Assembly: GCA_002254845.1 (NCBI GenBank)
Contig: NKPT01000002.1
Location: forward strand, 124,001 to 188,000
Source of the DNA: Chloracidobacterium sp. CP2_5A
GTDB taxonomy: Bacteria; Acidobacteriota; Blastocatellia; Chloracidobacteriales; Chloracidobacteriaceae
DNA length: 64,000 nucleotides
Direction: 5' to 3'
Both the position numbers and the translations under genes were made by a program. Shown in pieces: positions 18,481-30,083 of this stretch. The first letter of the stretch is position 1. Each line of letters starts with the position of its first letter. The notes below the pieces were generated by a model that was not told the DNA's origin, did no database searches, and saw only the letters and a list, made by a program, of their open reading frames with translations.

Positions 18481-20230
18481 CGAGGGGTCGTCCGAGCCAA
18501 CCGCGACGCGCTGGCGGCAAGCCGCACCCTGGCTTGCCGCTTGCCTTTTAGCCCTGAGCGCAGGCGCGGCGCATCAGTGGCAGACGACCCGGATCGGGGC
18601 GCTGGGCGATTTCGCCTACATTCTGGATACGGCGTGGCGGATTGCGCAGGGCGAAGTGATGTACCGCGACTTCGTGCTGCCGCACTCGCCGCTGACCTTT
18701 CACGTCCAAGCGACGCTCATCAAGCTGTTTGGCTTCAGTTACGGGCTGACTGTGTGGTACTGCACGGCGGTCAACGTCACGTATGTGCTGCTGACCTACC
18801 AGCTGATGCGGATTTTGCTGCCCCCTTGGTCGGCGGTCGGGCTATGCGCGCCGCTGGTCTGGCTGGCGCCCCATACCCTCTACCCACATCCATTTTATGA
18901 CCCTGACGCCGCCCTGCTCATCCTGCTGAACCTCAACTTGCTGCACTGGGTTATGACAACGCAGACGGGGTTGGTCGTTGCGTTTTTGTGCGGGATGACC
19001 ACGGTGTTGCCGGCGCTGGCGAAGCAGAACATAGGGTATCCCTACGCGGGCTTGGTTGGGCTGGGCGCGTTGTGGTGGGGGTGGTTTCGAGAAACGCGCG
19101 GAGCAAGCGCGAAGGACGACCCGGAGGCGGCAAGCGCGCGGGCGGCGCGGCGGTTTATGTACGGCATTCTGGGCGGGGCTTTGGCGACGCTGGGCTGGTT
19201 GGCGGCGACGTGCGGGCTAGAAAACTACCTGTTTTGGGTGTTTGTGTCGGCGAGTCGGCGGCTGGCGCGTCCAACCTTGGCGGAAGCCTATGGCCCGTGG
19301 TTGCGGTGGGCGAGCGGACTGGCGCTGGTTGCGGGGTGGCGGCTGTGGCTCTCGACGTCCAGCGGAACGTCGCCGCAATGGATGAAAGCGACCGGACTCG
19401 CGCTCTTGCTCAGCCCTTTTCTGATCGTGGTCGCTGCGACCTTTCTGGCGGAGCGTTTTTTCGTAGATCTTGACTACCCATTGCTGTCGCTATGGGTGCC
19501 GGTCATGCTGCTGGCTGTGGTCGCGGGCGTTTGGCAGGAGCGGACGCCTGCTCGGCCAACATCGCTCGTGAAGGCGCTTCTGTTGTGGGCTTGCCTGACG
19601 GTAACGTTTTTTTCTTTTCTGTCGCAGGCACACTACGGCTCGTCCTATGGCATCTGGGCATTGTTTTTTCTGATGCTGAGTTGCGCGTTGAGCGCGCTGC
19701 CAGACGACGCTCGACGAGCGCGAGTCGCCTGGGGGCTCGCTTTGATGATGACGGTGGCGGCCGTGCCCTACGTTCAGAAAAATGTCCGCTTGCGCTATGT
19801 TGACCAGAGCGGCGATAATCTCCAGACCCTTGTGAGCGGGCCGCTCAAAGGCTTTACGACTTGCGCGCCCTACCTAAGCGATTTTGTGGAGCTATTGGCG
19901 TTTGCCGGGGAGCGCATCCCGCCGCAGGACCTCGTGGCGTGCATTCCGCAGGAAGAGCCGTTTTACGTTCTGACCGGTCGCCGCAACCCGCTGCGCATCG
20001 TGGCCTTTGACCGGACGGCGAATCCGCTGTCGCCGGCGGAGCTGGTTGAGGAGGCGCTGCGTCGGCAGGCGAGGTGGGTCGTTCTCAAAAAACGCCTGCA
20101 GATGAAGAGTCTTTCTAAGGAAGTTGAGGGCGTGCCGGAGCGGTTCCTCGCTAAGTATGACTTGTTTGCTGAGTTGGACGGCTACGTGATTCTTCATCGC
20201 CCCTCATCCGTGAAAGCCGATTCACTCTGA
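18443..20230 (+). CDS. GT-C-like multi-TM glycosyltransferase-family membrane protein
   Basis: 595 aa with many hydrophobic segments; 'DFAYILDTAWRIAQGEVMYRDFVLPHSPLTF'. Confidence 0.7.
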   Translation: MDTLVKFASGLTDEGSSEPTATRWRQAAPWLAACLLALSAGAAHQWQTTRIGALGDFAYILDTAWRIAQGEVMYRDFVLPHSPLTFHVQATLIKLFGFSYGLTVWYCTAVNVTYVLLTYQLMRILLPPWSAVGLCAPLVWLAPHTLYPHPFYDPDAALLILLNLNLLHWVMTTQTGLVVAFLCGMTTVLPALAKQNIGYPYAGLVGLGALWWGWFRETRGASAKDDPEAASARAARRFMYGILGGALATLGWLAATCGLENYLFWVFVSASRRLARPTLAEAYGPWLRWASGLALVAGWRLWLSTSSGTSPQWMKATGLALLLSPFLIVVAATFLAERFFVDLDYPLLSLWVPVMLLAVVAGVWQERTPARPTSLVKALLLWACLTVTFFSFLSQAHYGSSYGIWALFFLMLSCALSALPDDARRARVAWGLALMMTVAAVPYVQKNVRLRYVDQSGDNLQTLVSGPLKGFTTCAPYLSDFVELLAFAGERIPPQDLVACIPQEEPFYVLTGRRNPLRIVAFDRTANPLSPAELVEEALRRQARWVVLKKRLQMKSLSKEVEGVPERFLAKYDLFAELDGYVILHRPSSVKADSL

Positions 20231-20311
20231 GCCGGCAAGCCGCTATGCTACCGCTCCGGCCGATGAGCGTTTGCGACCAAGGCCCGGAGCCTTTTTAGTA
20301 AGGAGTGACCT

Positions 20312-20644
20312 ATGAAGCTACCTGGCTTGGATCGTCTGCCCGGCTTTGAGCGGGCGATGGAGCAAATGCAGCAGAAGCAAGAAGAAATGAAGCGGGCGCT
20401 GGAAAGCGCGCGCTGCGAGGGCGCTTCGGGCGGCGGGATGGTGCGCGTTACTGTCAACGGCCTCAAGCAAGTGATTTCGGTCAAGCTCGATCCAGAGGCG
20501 CTCTCCGATAAGGAAATGCTGGAAGCCCTCATTGTCGCCGCCGTCAACGAGGCTGGTCGCCGGGCCGACGAAGCGACCCAGCAGCAGATGCAGCAACAGA
20601 TGTCGGGACTGCTGGGCAACTTGAAAATCCCCGGCATGTCGTAG
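20312..20644 (+). CDS. YbaB/EbfC nucleoid-associated protein
   Basis: 110 aa; 'VRVTVNGLKQVISVKLDPEALSDKEMLEALIVAAVNEA'; followed by recR. Confidence 0.92.
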   Translation: MKLPGLDRLPGFERAMEQMQQKQEEMKRALESARCEGASGGGMVRVTVNGLKQVISVKLDPEALSDKEMLEALIVAAVNEAGRRADEATQQQMQQQMSGLLGNLKIPGMS

Positions 20645-20669
20645 CCGACGACTGGTTGCGTAGCGCCCT

Positions 20670-21275
20670 ATGGCGGAGTTTGCCGAACCGATCGCCCGCC
20701 TAATTGACGAGCTGAAGCGGCTGCCGGGCGTCGGTCATAAATCGGCTCAGCGGCTGGCCTTTCATATTCTGCGGAGCGCGCCGGAAGACGCCGAGCGGCT
20801 CGCTGTGGCCATCGCAGAGGTTAGGGCGCGCATCACGTTCTGCTCGGCGTGCCATAATCTGACTGACATTGAGCGCGATCCCTGCGCCTACTGTGTCAAT
20901 CCGGCCCGCGACCGGCGCCTGTTGTGCGTCGTCGAGGAGCCGCACAACGTGTTTGCCATTGAGCGCACCGGCGAGTTCAACGGCCTGTATCACGTCCTGC
21001 ACGGCGCGTTGTCGCCGCTGCGCGGCGTCGGACCGGATCAACTCCGCATCCGCTCGCTGCTGGAGCGCCTGCGGGCGCTTGACATCATGGAAGTCATTCT
21101 GGCGACTAATCCGACGACGGAAGGCGAGGCGACGGCGAACTACATTGGGCGCTTGCTCAAGCCCATCGGCATTCGGACGACTCGCCTAGCGATGGGCCTG
21201 CCCGTCGGCGGCGATTTGGAGTACGCCGACGAAGTCACGCTGCACAAAGCCCTCGCTTATCGACGCGAGCTGTAG
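20670..21275 (+). CDS. recR: Recombination protein RecR
   Basis: 201 aa; '[20 protein letters not shown]', zinc finger '[18 protein letters not shown]', Toprim region. Confidence 0.96.
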   Translation: MAEFAEPIARLIDELKRLPGVGHKSAQRLAFHILRSAPEDAERLAVAIAEVRARITFCSACHNLTDIERDPCAYCVNPARDRRLLCVVEEPHNVFAIERTGEFNGLYHVLHGALSPLRGVGPDQLRIRSLLERLRALDIMEVILATNPTTEGEATANYIGRLLKPIGIRTTRLAMGLPVGGDLEYADEVTLHKALAYRREL

Positions 21276-21293
21276 CCGCGCTGTGGAACGGCG

Positions 21294-22637
21294 CTATGGA
21301 ACCTGACGCCGCACCGGTAGCAGTCGCCCGCGCCGTCGCGCCCGCGCCTCGCCGCGCTTCCGCTCCTTTTTCAAATCCGCCAAGTAATCGTCGAAATCCA
21401 CCTGCATCGTGTGGCGCTTGGATTTCACATAGCGCGCGAACATCCGCGCCCGCTCCCGCGCCATGTCCGCTTCCATCTCGTCCCGCGACGGCAAGGCGTA
21501 CTCGCCTTTCAGGTAGCTTGCCACCCACTGCCCCTGCGCTTCCGCCAGCGGCATAATCGCGCCCAGCGGCTGCAGCAAGCCAATGAAGAACACATTTGGA
21601 ATATCCGGCTTGAACACCCGGCGGAAGAGCGGCAGGTCGTTGTCCGGGGCGGAAATAAAGTCTTCATCGAAGAAGGGGAAGGTCACCTTGTAGCCCGTGC
21701 AATAAACAATGACGTCAACATCCTCCACGCTGCCGTCCGCGAAGCGAACCTGACTGCCGAGTAGCTCGGCAATGTTGGGCTTGGGCGTGATGACGCCATG
21801 CGTGATCCGGTCGAGAATCCGCCCGGAAATCGTCGGGTGCGCTTCGCCAAAGCGGTGATCCGGCTTGGGCAGCCCGTAGTCTTCCATGCGCCCGACGGTC
21901 AGCCGCAGCGTCCACTCAAACATCCGTTGCCGTGCAAACCAGGGGATTTTGGCGGTCGTCACAATCTGGTCGAGCGGCTTGCCGAAAATGTACTTCGGAA
22001 TGATGTACGCCCCGCGCCGCGCGGCAAGGAAGGTTTTGTTGGCGACTTCGCTCGCTTCGCAGGCAATGTCCATGGCGCTGTTGCCCATGCCAAGGATGAC
22101 CACGCGCTTATCGCGAAAGATGTCGTTGTCCACGTAATAGTGCGAATGGATCGCCGTTCCGTGGAATTCCCCCGGAAATGGGGGCTCCGGGTAGCGCGGG
22201 TTCCAGTGATGGCCATTGGCGACAATGAGCGCGTCGTAGCGTTCCAGGCGGCCGTCGTCGAGCGTGACGGCCCACGTTCCGTCGCCCAATCGCTCGGCCC
22301 GCTTGACGCCGGTTTCAAACTGAATCCGCGACCGAAAGCCGAAATGGTCAACGTAGGCGTCGAAGTATTCCGCCACCTGCGAGTGATGCGGGAAGGTCGG
22401 GTAATGCTTCGGCATTGGGAAGTCGGAATACTGCATGCGCTCGCGGGACGTGTTGATGAAAAGCCGCCGGTACGCCGACGACATCCCATTTTTGTTGCCG
22501 AAGACCCAGTTGCCGCCAACCCGGTCGCTTTTCTCGTAGCAGTCGAAATCAAAACCGCGCTCGTGCAGCGCCTTCGCCGCCGTGATGCCGGAACAGCCGG
22601 CCCCGATAATGCAGACTTTGGGAAGCTGAGAAGTCAT
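21294..22637 (-). CDS. Flavin-containing monooxygenase-like NAD(P)-binding protein
   Basis: 447 aa; 'VCIIGAGCSGITAAKALHERG', 'VVILGMGNSAMDIACE'. Confidence 0.9.
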   Translation of the reverse strand: MTSQLPKVCIIGAGCSGITAAKALHERGFDFDCYEKSDRVGGNWVFGNKNGMSSAYRRLFINTSRERMQYSDFPMPKHYPTFPHHSQVAEYFDAYVDHFGFRSRIQFETGVKRAERLGDGTWAVTLDDGRLERYDALIVANGHHWNPRYPEPPFPGEFHGTAIHSHYYVDNDIFRDKRVVILGMGNSAMDIACEASEVANKTFLAARRGAYIIPKYIFGKPLDQIVTTAKIPWFARQRMFEWTLRLTVGRMEDYGLPKPDHRFGEAHPTISGRILDRITHGVITPKPNIAELLGSQVRFADGSVEDVDVIVYCTGYKVTFPFFDEDFISAPDNDLPLFRRVFKPDIPNVFFIGLLQPLGAIMPLAEAQGQWVASYLKGEYALPSRDEMEADMARERARMFARYVKSKRHTMQVDFDDYLADLKKERKRGEARARRRGRLLPVRRQVP

Positions 22638-22830
22638 ACGCGCTGTTGCGATGTGTGCGTGGAGAGCTATTCAGTAAAGCTTGCGGAGTCAGTCGCTCGC
22701 AATGGGGGCGACGTTGAGTGTAGAGCATCTTGCTCATCTGGAACACGGGCGAGGGCGGGGTGTCGCCTACGGGCGGACGCTCGCGGTCTCCGCGTTGCGC
22801 CCGGCCAGCGACTGTGTCATCCATGCGGCT

Positions 22831-24825
22831 ATGAGCGACCGCCGATTTTACGTTACGACGCCGATTTACTACGTCAATGCGCGCCCGCATCTGGGGCATC
22901 TCTACACGACGCTGCTGGCCGACGCCCTCGCGCGACACTACCGTCAACGCGGCTTTGAAACCTTTTTCCTGACTGGGACGGACGAACATGGCCTCAACAT
23001 TGAACGCGCCGCCGCCGAGCGGTCGGTCAAGGAGCATGTGGACGCCATCGTAACCGAATTCAAAGCGACCTTCGCCGCCTTTGGGTTGGAGCCAGATGAC
23101 TGGATTCGGACCACTGACCCCGCCCACATCCAAGGCGCGCAGGCGCTGTGGCGACGGGTGCGCGACCGGGGCTACATCTACAAGGGGTATTACGAGGGTT
23201 GGTACTGCTCAAGCTGCAATGAGTTCAAAGACGAAGCCGCGCCGGGCGAAGCGCCGATCTGCGACATTCACCAGCGCCCGACCGAGCGCGTCGCCGAGGA
23301 AAGCTACTTTTTCAAGCTGTCGGCCTTTCGCGACCGCCTGCTCGCGTTTTACGAGGCGCAGCCGGCCTTTATCCAGCCTGACGCGCGCCGCAACGAAGTC
23401 GTCAGCTTCGTTTCCGCTAACCTTCGCGACCTCTCCGTTAGCCGCGTTTCGGTCAAGTGGGGCATCCCGGTCCCAGATGATCCGGCGCACACGATGTACG
23501 TCTGGTTTGACGCGCTATCGAACTACATCACGGCGCTTGGCTTCGGTAACGACGCGCGGACGGGCTTTGATAAGTTCTGGCCGCACGCGCTGCACCTGGT
23601 CGGCAAGGACATTCTGCGCTTTCACGCCGTCTATTGGCCGGCGTTTCTGATGGCGGCCGAGCTGCCGCCGCCGCGCCGCATCTTCTCGCATGGGATGTGG
23701 CTGTCGGGCGGGCGGAAGATGTCCAAGACGCCGGACGCCAGCGGGCGCTCCAACGCGATTGACTTGGGCATGTTGCGCCGTCATTTCTCCAACGATGTCG
23801 TTCGTTACTTCTGTTTGCGGGAAATGGCCTACGGACAGGACGGCGACTTCACTTATGAAGCCCTGATTGACCGCGCTAACGGCGACCTCGCTTCCGGCTT
23901 CGGCAATCTGGCCAGTCGGACGCTGACGCTGATTCGGAAAGCTTTTGATGGAGCGGTGCCGAACGCGCCGCTCGACGCGCCGCCGGACGCCCGCGAAGCG
24001 GCGGCGGCGATTGCCGAGCGGTTCGCCGCGCAGCAGGCGGCGTTTTTGGCGCATATTGAGCGGCTGGCGTTGAGTCGGGCGCTTGAGTCGGCCTGGGAAC
24101 TCGTCGCGTTGCTCGATAAGCATCTCAGCGACACCGCGCCCTGGAAGCTGACCGGCGATCCTGAAGCGCGGCCGCGCCTAGCGACAATTCTCCACACGGC
24201 GGCGGAAGGGCTGCGGCATTTGACGGCTTGGCTCTATCCTTTTTTACCGGAGGCGACGACGGCGCTCTGGTCGCGGCTGGGTCTGCCCGGCCGGCCGGCG
24301 CAGGTTGCCCCGGAAAGCCTGTCATGGCAGCGTTTTGAAAACGCCGTCGTCAGCGACGGCCCGGCGCTTTTCCCAAGATTGGACAAAACAGCAATCATGA
24401 ACGACATCAAAGCGACAACGCCGCCCGTCGCCGCGCCGCCGGCGTCCGCGGCGACGCCCGCCGCGGCGGAAGCGACGGCCGCATCGGAGACTGGCTACAT
24501 CACGATTGACGACTTCGCCAAAGTCGAGCTGCGGGTCGGACAGGTGCTCGAAGCCGAGCGCGTGCCGAAAGCCGACAAGCTTCTGCGCCTTCAGGTGGAT
24601 GTCGGCGAAGCGACGCCGCGCCAGATTCTCGCCGGGATTGCGCAGCACTACGCCCCGGAAACGCTCATCGGGCGGAAAATTATCGTCGTGACGAATCTTG
24701 CGCCCAGGAAGCTGCGCGGCCTGGAATCCAACGGCATGCTGCTGGCGGCGTCGGTCGGCGAGCAGGGCCGCCCCGTCATCGCAACCTTTGCTGAAGATGT
24801 TGCCAACGGCGCGCGGCTCAAATAG
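22831..24825 (+). CDS. metG: Methionyl-tRNA synthetase
   Basis: Start MSDRRFYVTTPIYYVNARPHLGHLYTTLLADALARH; 'GRKMSKT' (KMSKS-like); C-terminal tRNA-binding domain. Confidence 0.95.
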   Translation: MSDRRFYVTTPIYYVNARPHLGHLYTTLLADALARHYRQRGFETFFLTGTDEHGLNIERAAAERSVKEHVDAIVTEFKATFAAFGLEPDDWIRTTDPAHIQGAQALWRRVRDRGYIYKGYYEGWYCSSCNEFKDEAAPGEAPICDIHQRPTERVAEESYFFKLSAFRDRLLAFYEAQPAFIQPDARRNEVVSFVSANLRDLSVSRVSVKWGIPVPDDPAHTMYVWFDALSNYITALGFGNDARTGFDKFWPHALHLVGKDILRFHAVYWPAFLMAAELPPPRRIFSHGMWLSGGRKMSKTPDASGRSNAIDLGMLRRHFSNDVVRYFCLREMAYGQDGDFTYEALIDRANGDLASGFGNLASRTLTLIRKAFDGAVPNAPLDAPPDAREAAAAIAERFAAQQAAFLAHIERLALSRALESAWELVALLDKHLSDTAPWKLTGDPEARPRLATILHTAAEGLRHLTAWLYPFLPEATTALWSRLGLPGRPAQVAPESLSWQRFENAVVSDGPALFPRLDKTAIMNDIKATTPPVAAPPASAATPAAAEATAASETGYITIDDFAKVELRVGQVLEAERVPKADKLLRLQVDVGEATPRQILAGIAQHYAPETLIGRKIIVVTNLAPRKLRGLESNGMLLAASVGEQGRPVIATFAEDVANGARLK

Positions 24826-24969
24826 GAGTGCCGGGCCGAGACGCAGCGCCGGCAAGCCGCTTTTGGACGGCGATCCGGAAGCCTGAAAAAGAAGCTTGAA
24901 AACAAACTTGAAAAAAAATGCTTTGAAGCGCTAAGCATGAAAAACCTGACTTGAAAAGGGGCGGCCGCG

Positions 24970-26241
<1,272 letters not shown>

Positions 26242-26250
26242 GGCGTTGCG

Positions 26251-26826
26251 ATGGCGGACGCCGCGCGCCGCGCGGTTTTCTTTGACCGAGACGGCACGCT
26301 CAACGAAGAAGTCGGCTACATCAACCATCCATCGCGTTTCCGGTTGTTGCCGGCGGCGGCGGCGGCCGTGCGCGCCGTCAACGCGGCCGGGTGGCGGGCG
26401 ATTGTTGTGACCAATCAGGCTGGAGCGGCGCGCGGCTACTTTCCCGGCTGGCTGATCGAAGTCGTCAACCGGAAACTTCAAGACGAGTTGGCCGCCGCCG
26501 GCGCGAAGCTGGACGCCGTTTACGTTTGTCCCCATCACCCGACGGTAGGCGAACCGCCCTACCGAATGGATTGCGATTGTCGGAAGCCCAAGCCCGGTTT
26601 GTTGCTTCAGGCGGCGCGGGACTTTGGGCTGGACCTAACCCAGTGCATTGTCATCGGAGACCGCTACAGCGACGTGCAGTTGGCGCATGGCGTCGGCGCG
26701 CGCGGCGCGTTGACGCTGACCGGCTACGGTCGCGGTGAGTGCGAATATCAGCGCGACCAGTGGCCGCGCCCGCCCGATTTCATTGCCGAGGATGTGTTGG
26801 CGGCTGTGACATGGGCCCTGAACTAA
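26251..26826 (+). CDS. gmhB: D-glycero-beta-D-manno-heptose 1,7-bisphosphate 7-phosphatase-like HAD phosphatase
   Basis: 191 aa; 'FFDRDGTLNEEVGYI', 'VVTNQAGAARGYF', 'CDCRKPKPGLLLQA'. Confidence 0.9.
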   Translation: MADAARRAVFFDRDGTLNEEVGYINHPSRFRLLPAAAAAVRAVNAAGWRAIVVTNQAGAARGYFPGWLIEVVNRKLQDELAAAGAKLDAVYVCPHHPTVGEPPYRMDCDCRKPKPGLLLQAARDFGLDLTQCIVIGDRYSDVQLAHGVGARGALTLTGYGRGECEYQRDQWPRPPDFIAEDVLAAVTWALN

Positions 26827-26847
26827 AGGTCCCAATTCGAACTTATC

Positions 26848-28707
26848 TTGCAGGTTTCTGTCATGGACGCTTTGATGCCCGCGGCGAAAACGCCAGCGCG
26901 TTGGGGTTACCCGCTCATCTTGAGCTTGGCTTTCGCTTATTTGACTTGGGAAACCTGGCTCAAGTGGGGAAACCCGTTCGTTGACTTCGGGATTGAGCTG
27001 TATGTGGCCTGGCAGCTCGCTGAGGGAAAGCATCTTTACCGCGACATTATCTGGCTTGCGGGTCCTCTGTCGCAATACGCCAACGCCCTATGGTTTCGCC
27101 TGTTTGGCGCGTCGCTCCTCACGCTGTCCATTGTCAACCTGGCCATTCTCGCTGGGATAACCGGACTGATCTACCGCTTCTTTGCTCAAACCGCCGGGCG
27201 CTTGGCGGGCTTGATGGTCGGACTGACGCTGCTGACCACGTTCGCCTTTCAGGCTTATGAGACCGATGGGAGCTGGAATTACATCACTCCATATCGACAC
27301 GAGTCCGTGCACGGGCTGGGGCTGGCGATACTGGCGCTGGCTATTTTGCCAGGCTATCTTGCGCGCGGGGAAGGCTGGCGCGCTTTTCTCATCGGGCTGT
27401 GCTTCGGAGCGGTCAGCCTGACAAAAATCGAGCCGACCGTCGCGCTGGCCGCTGCGCTCGCCGCCGGCTACGGGCTAAGCCTGAAGCGGCTGGCGGCAAG
27501 ACGCGGCGCATGGCGACGGGACATGGGCCTTTTCGCGGTTGGCGCGCTTGTCCTGCCGGTTGGATTTGGCTTGTACCTTGGAACGCGAATGCCGCCAGAT
27601 GTCGCCCTGGTTGGCTTGCTAGGGAATTGGGTCAGCGTTGTTCGCCTAAAGGTGACACATCAAGTCTTTTATCAGCGAGCGGTCGGCTTAGCCCAATGGC
27701 AGCAGAGCTTCGCGCAGGCGGCCAGGGTGTCCGGATTGCTTTTTGGCGGCGCGTTGCTTGGCGTTGGTCTGGAGGTCAAGCTTCGCGCGCTCTCTCGTTG
27801 GCGCCTCAGCTGGCGCAGCGTGGCGTTCGGCGCTTTTTTTATTGCGTCATTTGAGTTCATGCCGTGGGTGTTTTTCTTTCGTCCGTTGCCCCTGATAACA
27901 GCGCTGGGGATGGGTTGGCTATGGTGGCGGGCGCTGCGTTGTCAAGACTTGACCGCCGTCGCCAAGCGATGGATTCCGCTGGCAGCCTGGAGCGTGTTCG
28001 CGCTCTTGCTCTTAGGCAAGGTTGCGCTGGCGGCCCATTCAGCAGGGTATGGCTTCACGCTGGCGATGCCGGCAACCGCTCTCATGGCGGCGATGGCATT
28101 GAGTCTTTGGCCGGAAGCCCTGGCGGCGCGCGGCTGGGGGCAGGGTGACCTGTTGCGCTGCAGCGTAGCTGGCGTCTTAGTCGCTCTCTGGCTGGCCGCC
28201 CTGGAAAACAGCAGTTATTTCTATGCCGCCAAAACGGTGCCGCTAGGCGCTGGACGCGACCGGATGCTCTGCTTCGGACCGCCCCTTAGCTACCAGGCCG
28301 CCATGGTTGGACTGGCGCTGGAGGACATGGCGGGACTCTTGCCAGCTGACGCCACGCTAACGGTCATCCCGGATGGATTGCTCATCAACTACTTGCTCCG
28401 CCGAGTGAATCCGACGCCCTATGTCGTGTTCGATCCGCTAATAGTGGCGGCCCACGGCGGCGAGGCGCGCGTTGTCGATCAGCTAGCAGCGCAGCCGCCC
28501 GACTATATCGTTTTTATGCAGCGCGACTTTTCAGAGTATGGGCTGAAGCGCTTTGGGCAGGACGACCGCTTCGGGCGTTTGATCACCACGTGGGTTGCGG
28601 AGCATTACGAGGCGATCCGCGTCTACGGCGGTCCGCCGTCCGGCAAGCCGTTTGGCTTGGCGCTCCTGCGCTATCGAGGGCCGGTCGCGTCCGCCATAGA
28701 CAAATGA
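26848..28707 (+). CDS. GT-C-like multi-TM membrane protein (paralog of 18443-20230)
   Basis: 619 aa, many hydrophobic segments; 'DFGIELYVAWQLAEGKHLYRDIIWLAGPLSQY'; start may be 26863. Confidence 0.7.
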   Translation: MQVSVMDALMPAAKTPARWGYPLILSLAFAYLTWETWLKWGNPFVDFGIELYVAWQLAEGKHLYRDIIWLAGPLSQYANALWFRLFGASLLTLSIVNLAILAGITGLIYRFFAQTAGRLAGLMVGLTLLTTFAFQAYETDGSWNYITPYRHESVHGLGLAILALAILPGYLARGEGWRAFLIGLCFGAVSLTKIEPTVALAAALAAGYGLSLKRLAARRGAWRRDMGLFAVGALVLPVGFGLYLGTRMPPDVALVGLLGNWVSVVRLKVTHQVFYQRAVGLAQWQQSFAQAARVSGLLFGGALLGVGLEVKLRALSRWRLSWRSVAFGAFFIASFEFMPWVFFFRPLPLITALGMGWLWWRALRCQDLTAVAKRWIPLAAWSVFALLLLGKVALAAHSAGYGFTLAMPATALMAAMALSLWPEALAARGWGQGDLLRCSVAGVLVALWLAALENSSYFYAAKTVPLGAGRDRMLCFGPPLSYQAAMVGLALEDMAGLLPADATLTVIPDGLLINYLLRRVNPTPYVVFDPLIVAAHGGEARVVDQLAAQPPDYIVFMQRDFSEYGLKRFGQDDRFGRLITTWVAEHYEAIRVYGGPPSGKPFGLALLRYRGPVASAIDK

Positions 28708-28841
28708 GCGCTTGGGTCCAGCAGTCCGTCCCGTCCCGCGATCATAGAGACAACTTCCTCAATGCAGTACAGCGGCTGACGCAGATGAATGACGGCGTGA
28801 CAGCTCCGATCAGCCGGGCGCAGGTCTGCGACGGAATCAAT

Positions 28842-28869
28842 GACGTATTCTTCCCGACGTATTCTTCCC
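28842..28869. repeat. 14-bp perfect tandem repeat (GACGTATTCTTCCC x2)
   Basis: Direct reading. Confidence 0.85.
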
Positions 28870-29037
28870 AAATGAATGCCGGCGGCTTCAAAACGAGGCA
28901 AGCCGCGGTTGTTCTCGGCTGTCGCGCCGGCGCGCGCGGCGCTCGACCAAAGCTTGACTGGTTTGCCAAGCTCCAGCGACTTTGCCTAGTATCCGCGTCC
29001 GAGAGTTTGTCGGGACGACGCTTCCGAGCGGCCAGCT

Positions 29038-30081
29038 ATGATGAAGACCGTGGAATGGACGCCGGCGGGCGCGCGGCTGATTGACCAGCGCGCCCTGCCG
29101 ACCGAGGAAATTTACCGTACCTGCGCGACCTACCAGGAAGTGGCGGAAGCCATTCGGAGCATGGTTGTGCGCGGCGCGCCCGCCATCGGCGTCGCGGCCG
29201 CCTTTGGCATCGCGCTTGGCCTGCGGGCAAGCGTCGCGGCCGGCGAAGACCTGCCTGTCGCGTTTGAGCGTATCTGCCAAACGATGGCCGCGACGCGCCC
29301 CACGGCTATCAACCTGTTTTGGGCGATTGACCGCATGCGGCGCAAGTTTGAACAAGCCCGCGGCGCAGGCGTTTCCGGGGATGAGCTGGCCCAGGCCCTC
29401 GTTGACGAGGCCCAGGCAATTCACGCGGAAGACATTGCCGTCTGCCGCCAGATTGGGCGACACGGAGCGGAATTGATTCCCGATGGGGCGACCGCGCTCA
29501 CGCACTGCAACGCGGGCGCGCTGGCGACCGCCGGTTACGGAACGGCCCTTGGCGTCATTCGCGCAGCCGTGGAGCAGGGCAAGCGTATCGCTGTTTATGC
29601 CGACGAGACCCGCCCGTTCTTGCAGGGCGCGCGGCTCACCGCCTGGGAGCTGATGCGAGACGGCATACCGGTCACGCTGATTTGCGACAACATGGCAGGC
29701 CACTTCATGAAGTTGGGCCGGATTACCTGCGTCATCGTTGGCGCCGATCGGATTGCTGCCAACGGCGACGCCGCCAACAAAATCGGCACGTACATGGTCG
29801 CGGCGCTTGCGTGGCGGCATCAGATTCCGTTTTATGTCGCCGCGCCGATGTCAACGCTCGACCTAACGCTGGAAACCGGCGACGGCATCCCAATTGAGGA
29901 CCGCGCGCCACAGGAAGTGACGCACATTGGCGACCGCCAGATCGCGCCGGCAGGAGTCGCTGTCGCCAACCCGGCTTTTGACGTGACCCCCAACGAGCTC
30001 ATCACGGCTATCATCACGGAGCGTGGCATAGCTTATCCTCCCTTCACCGCGGCGCTGCGTCGGTTGGCTGCCGGCGCCTGA
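29038..30081 (+). CDS. mtnA: S-methyl-5-thioribose-1-phosphate isomerase
   Basis: 347 aa; '[16 protein letters not shown]', '[18 protein letters not shown]', '[18 protein letters not shown]'. Confidence 0.94.
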   Translation: MMKTVEWTPAGARLIDQRALPTEEIYRTCATYQEVAEAIRSMVVRGAPAIGVAAAFGIALGLRASVAAGEDLPVAFERICQTMAATRPTAINLFWAIDRMRRKFEQARGAGVSGDELAQALVDEAQAIHAEDIAVCRQIGRHGAELIPDGATALTHCNAGALATAGYGTALGVIRAAVEQGKRIAVYADETRPFLQGARLTAWELMRDGIPVTLICDNMAGHFMKLGRITCVIVGADRIAANGDAANKIGTYMVAALAWRHQIPFYVAAPMSTLDLTLETGDGIPIEDRAPQEVTHIGDRQIAPAGVAVANPAFDVTPNELITAIITERGIAYPPFTAALRRLAAGA

Positions 30082-30083
30082 CC

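Noticed and set aside
20281-20300. AAGGC-CCGGA-GCCTTTTTA hairpin before ybaB as terminator
   Set aside because: Only a 5-bp stem and overlaps the expected ybaB leader; too weak to call.
21798-22958. 386-aa plus-strand ORF opposite the FMO gene and overlapping metG start
   Set aside because: Shadow ORF of the FMO-like gene; no family features.
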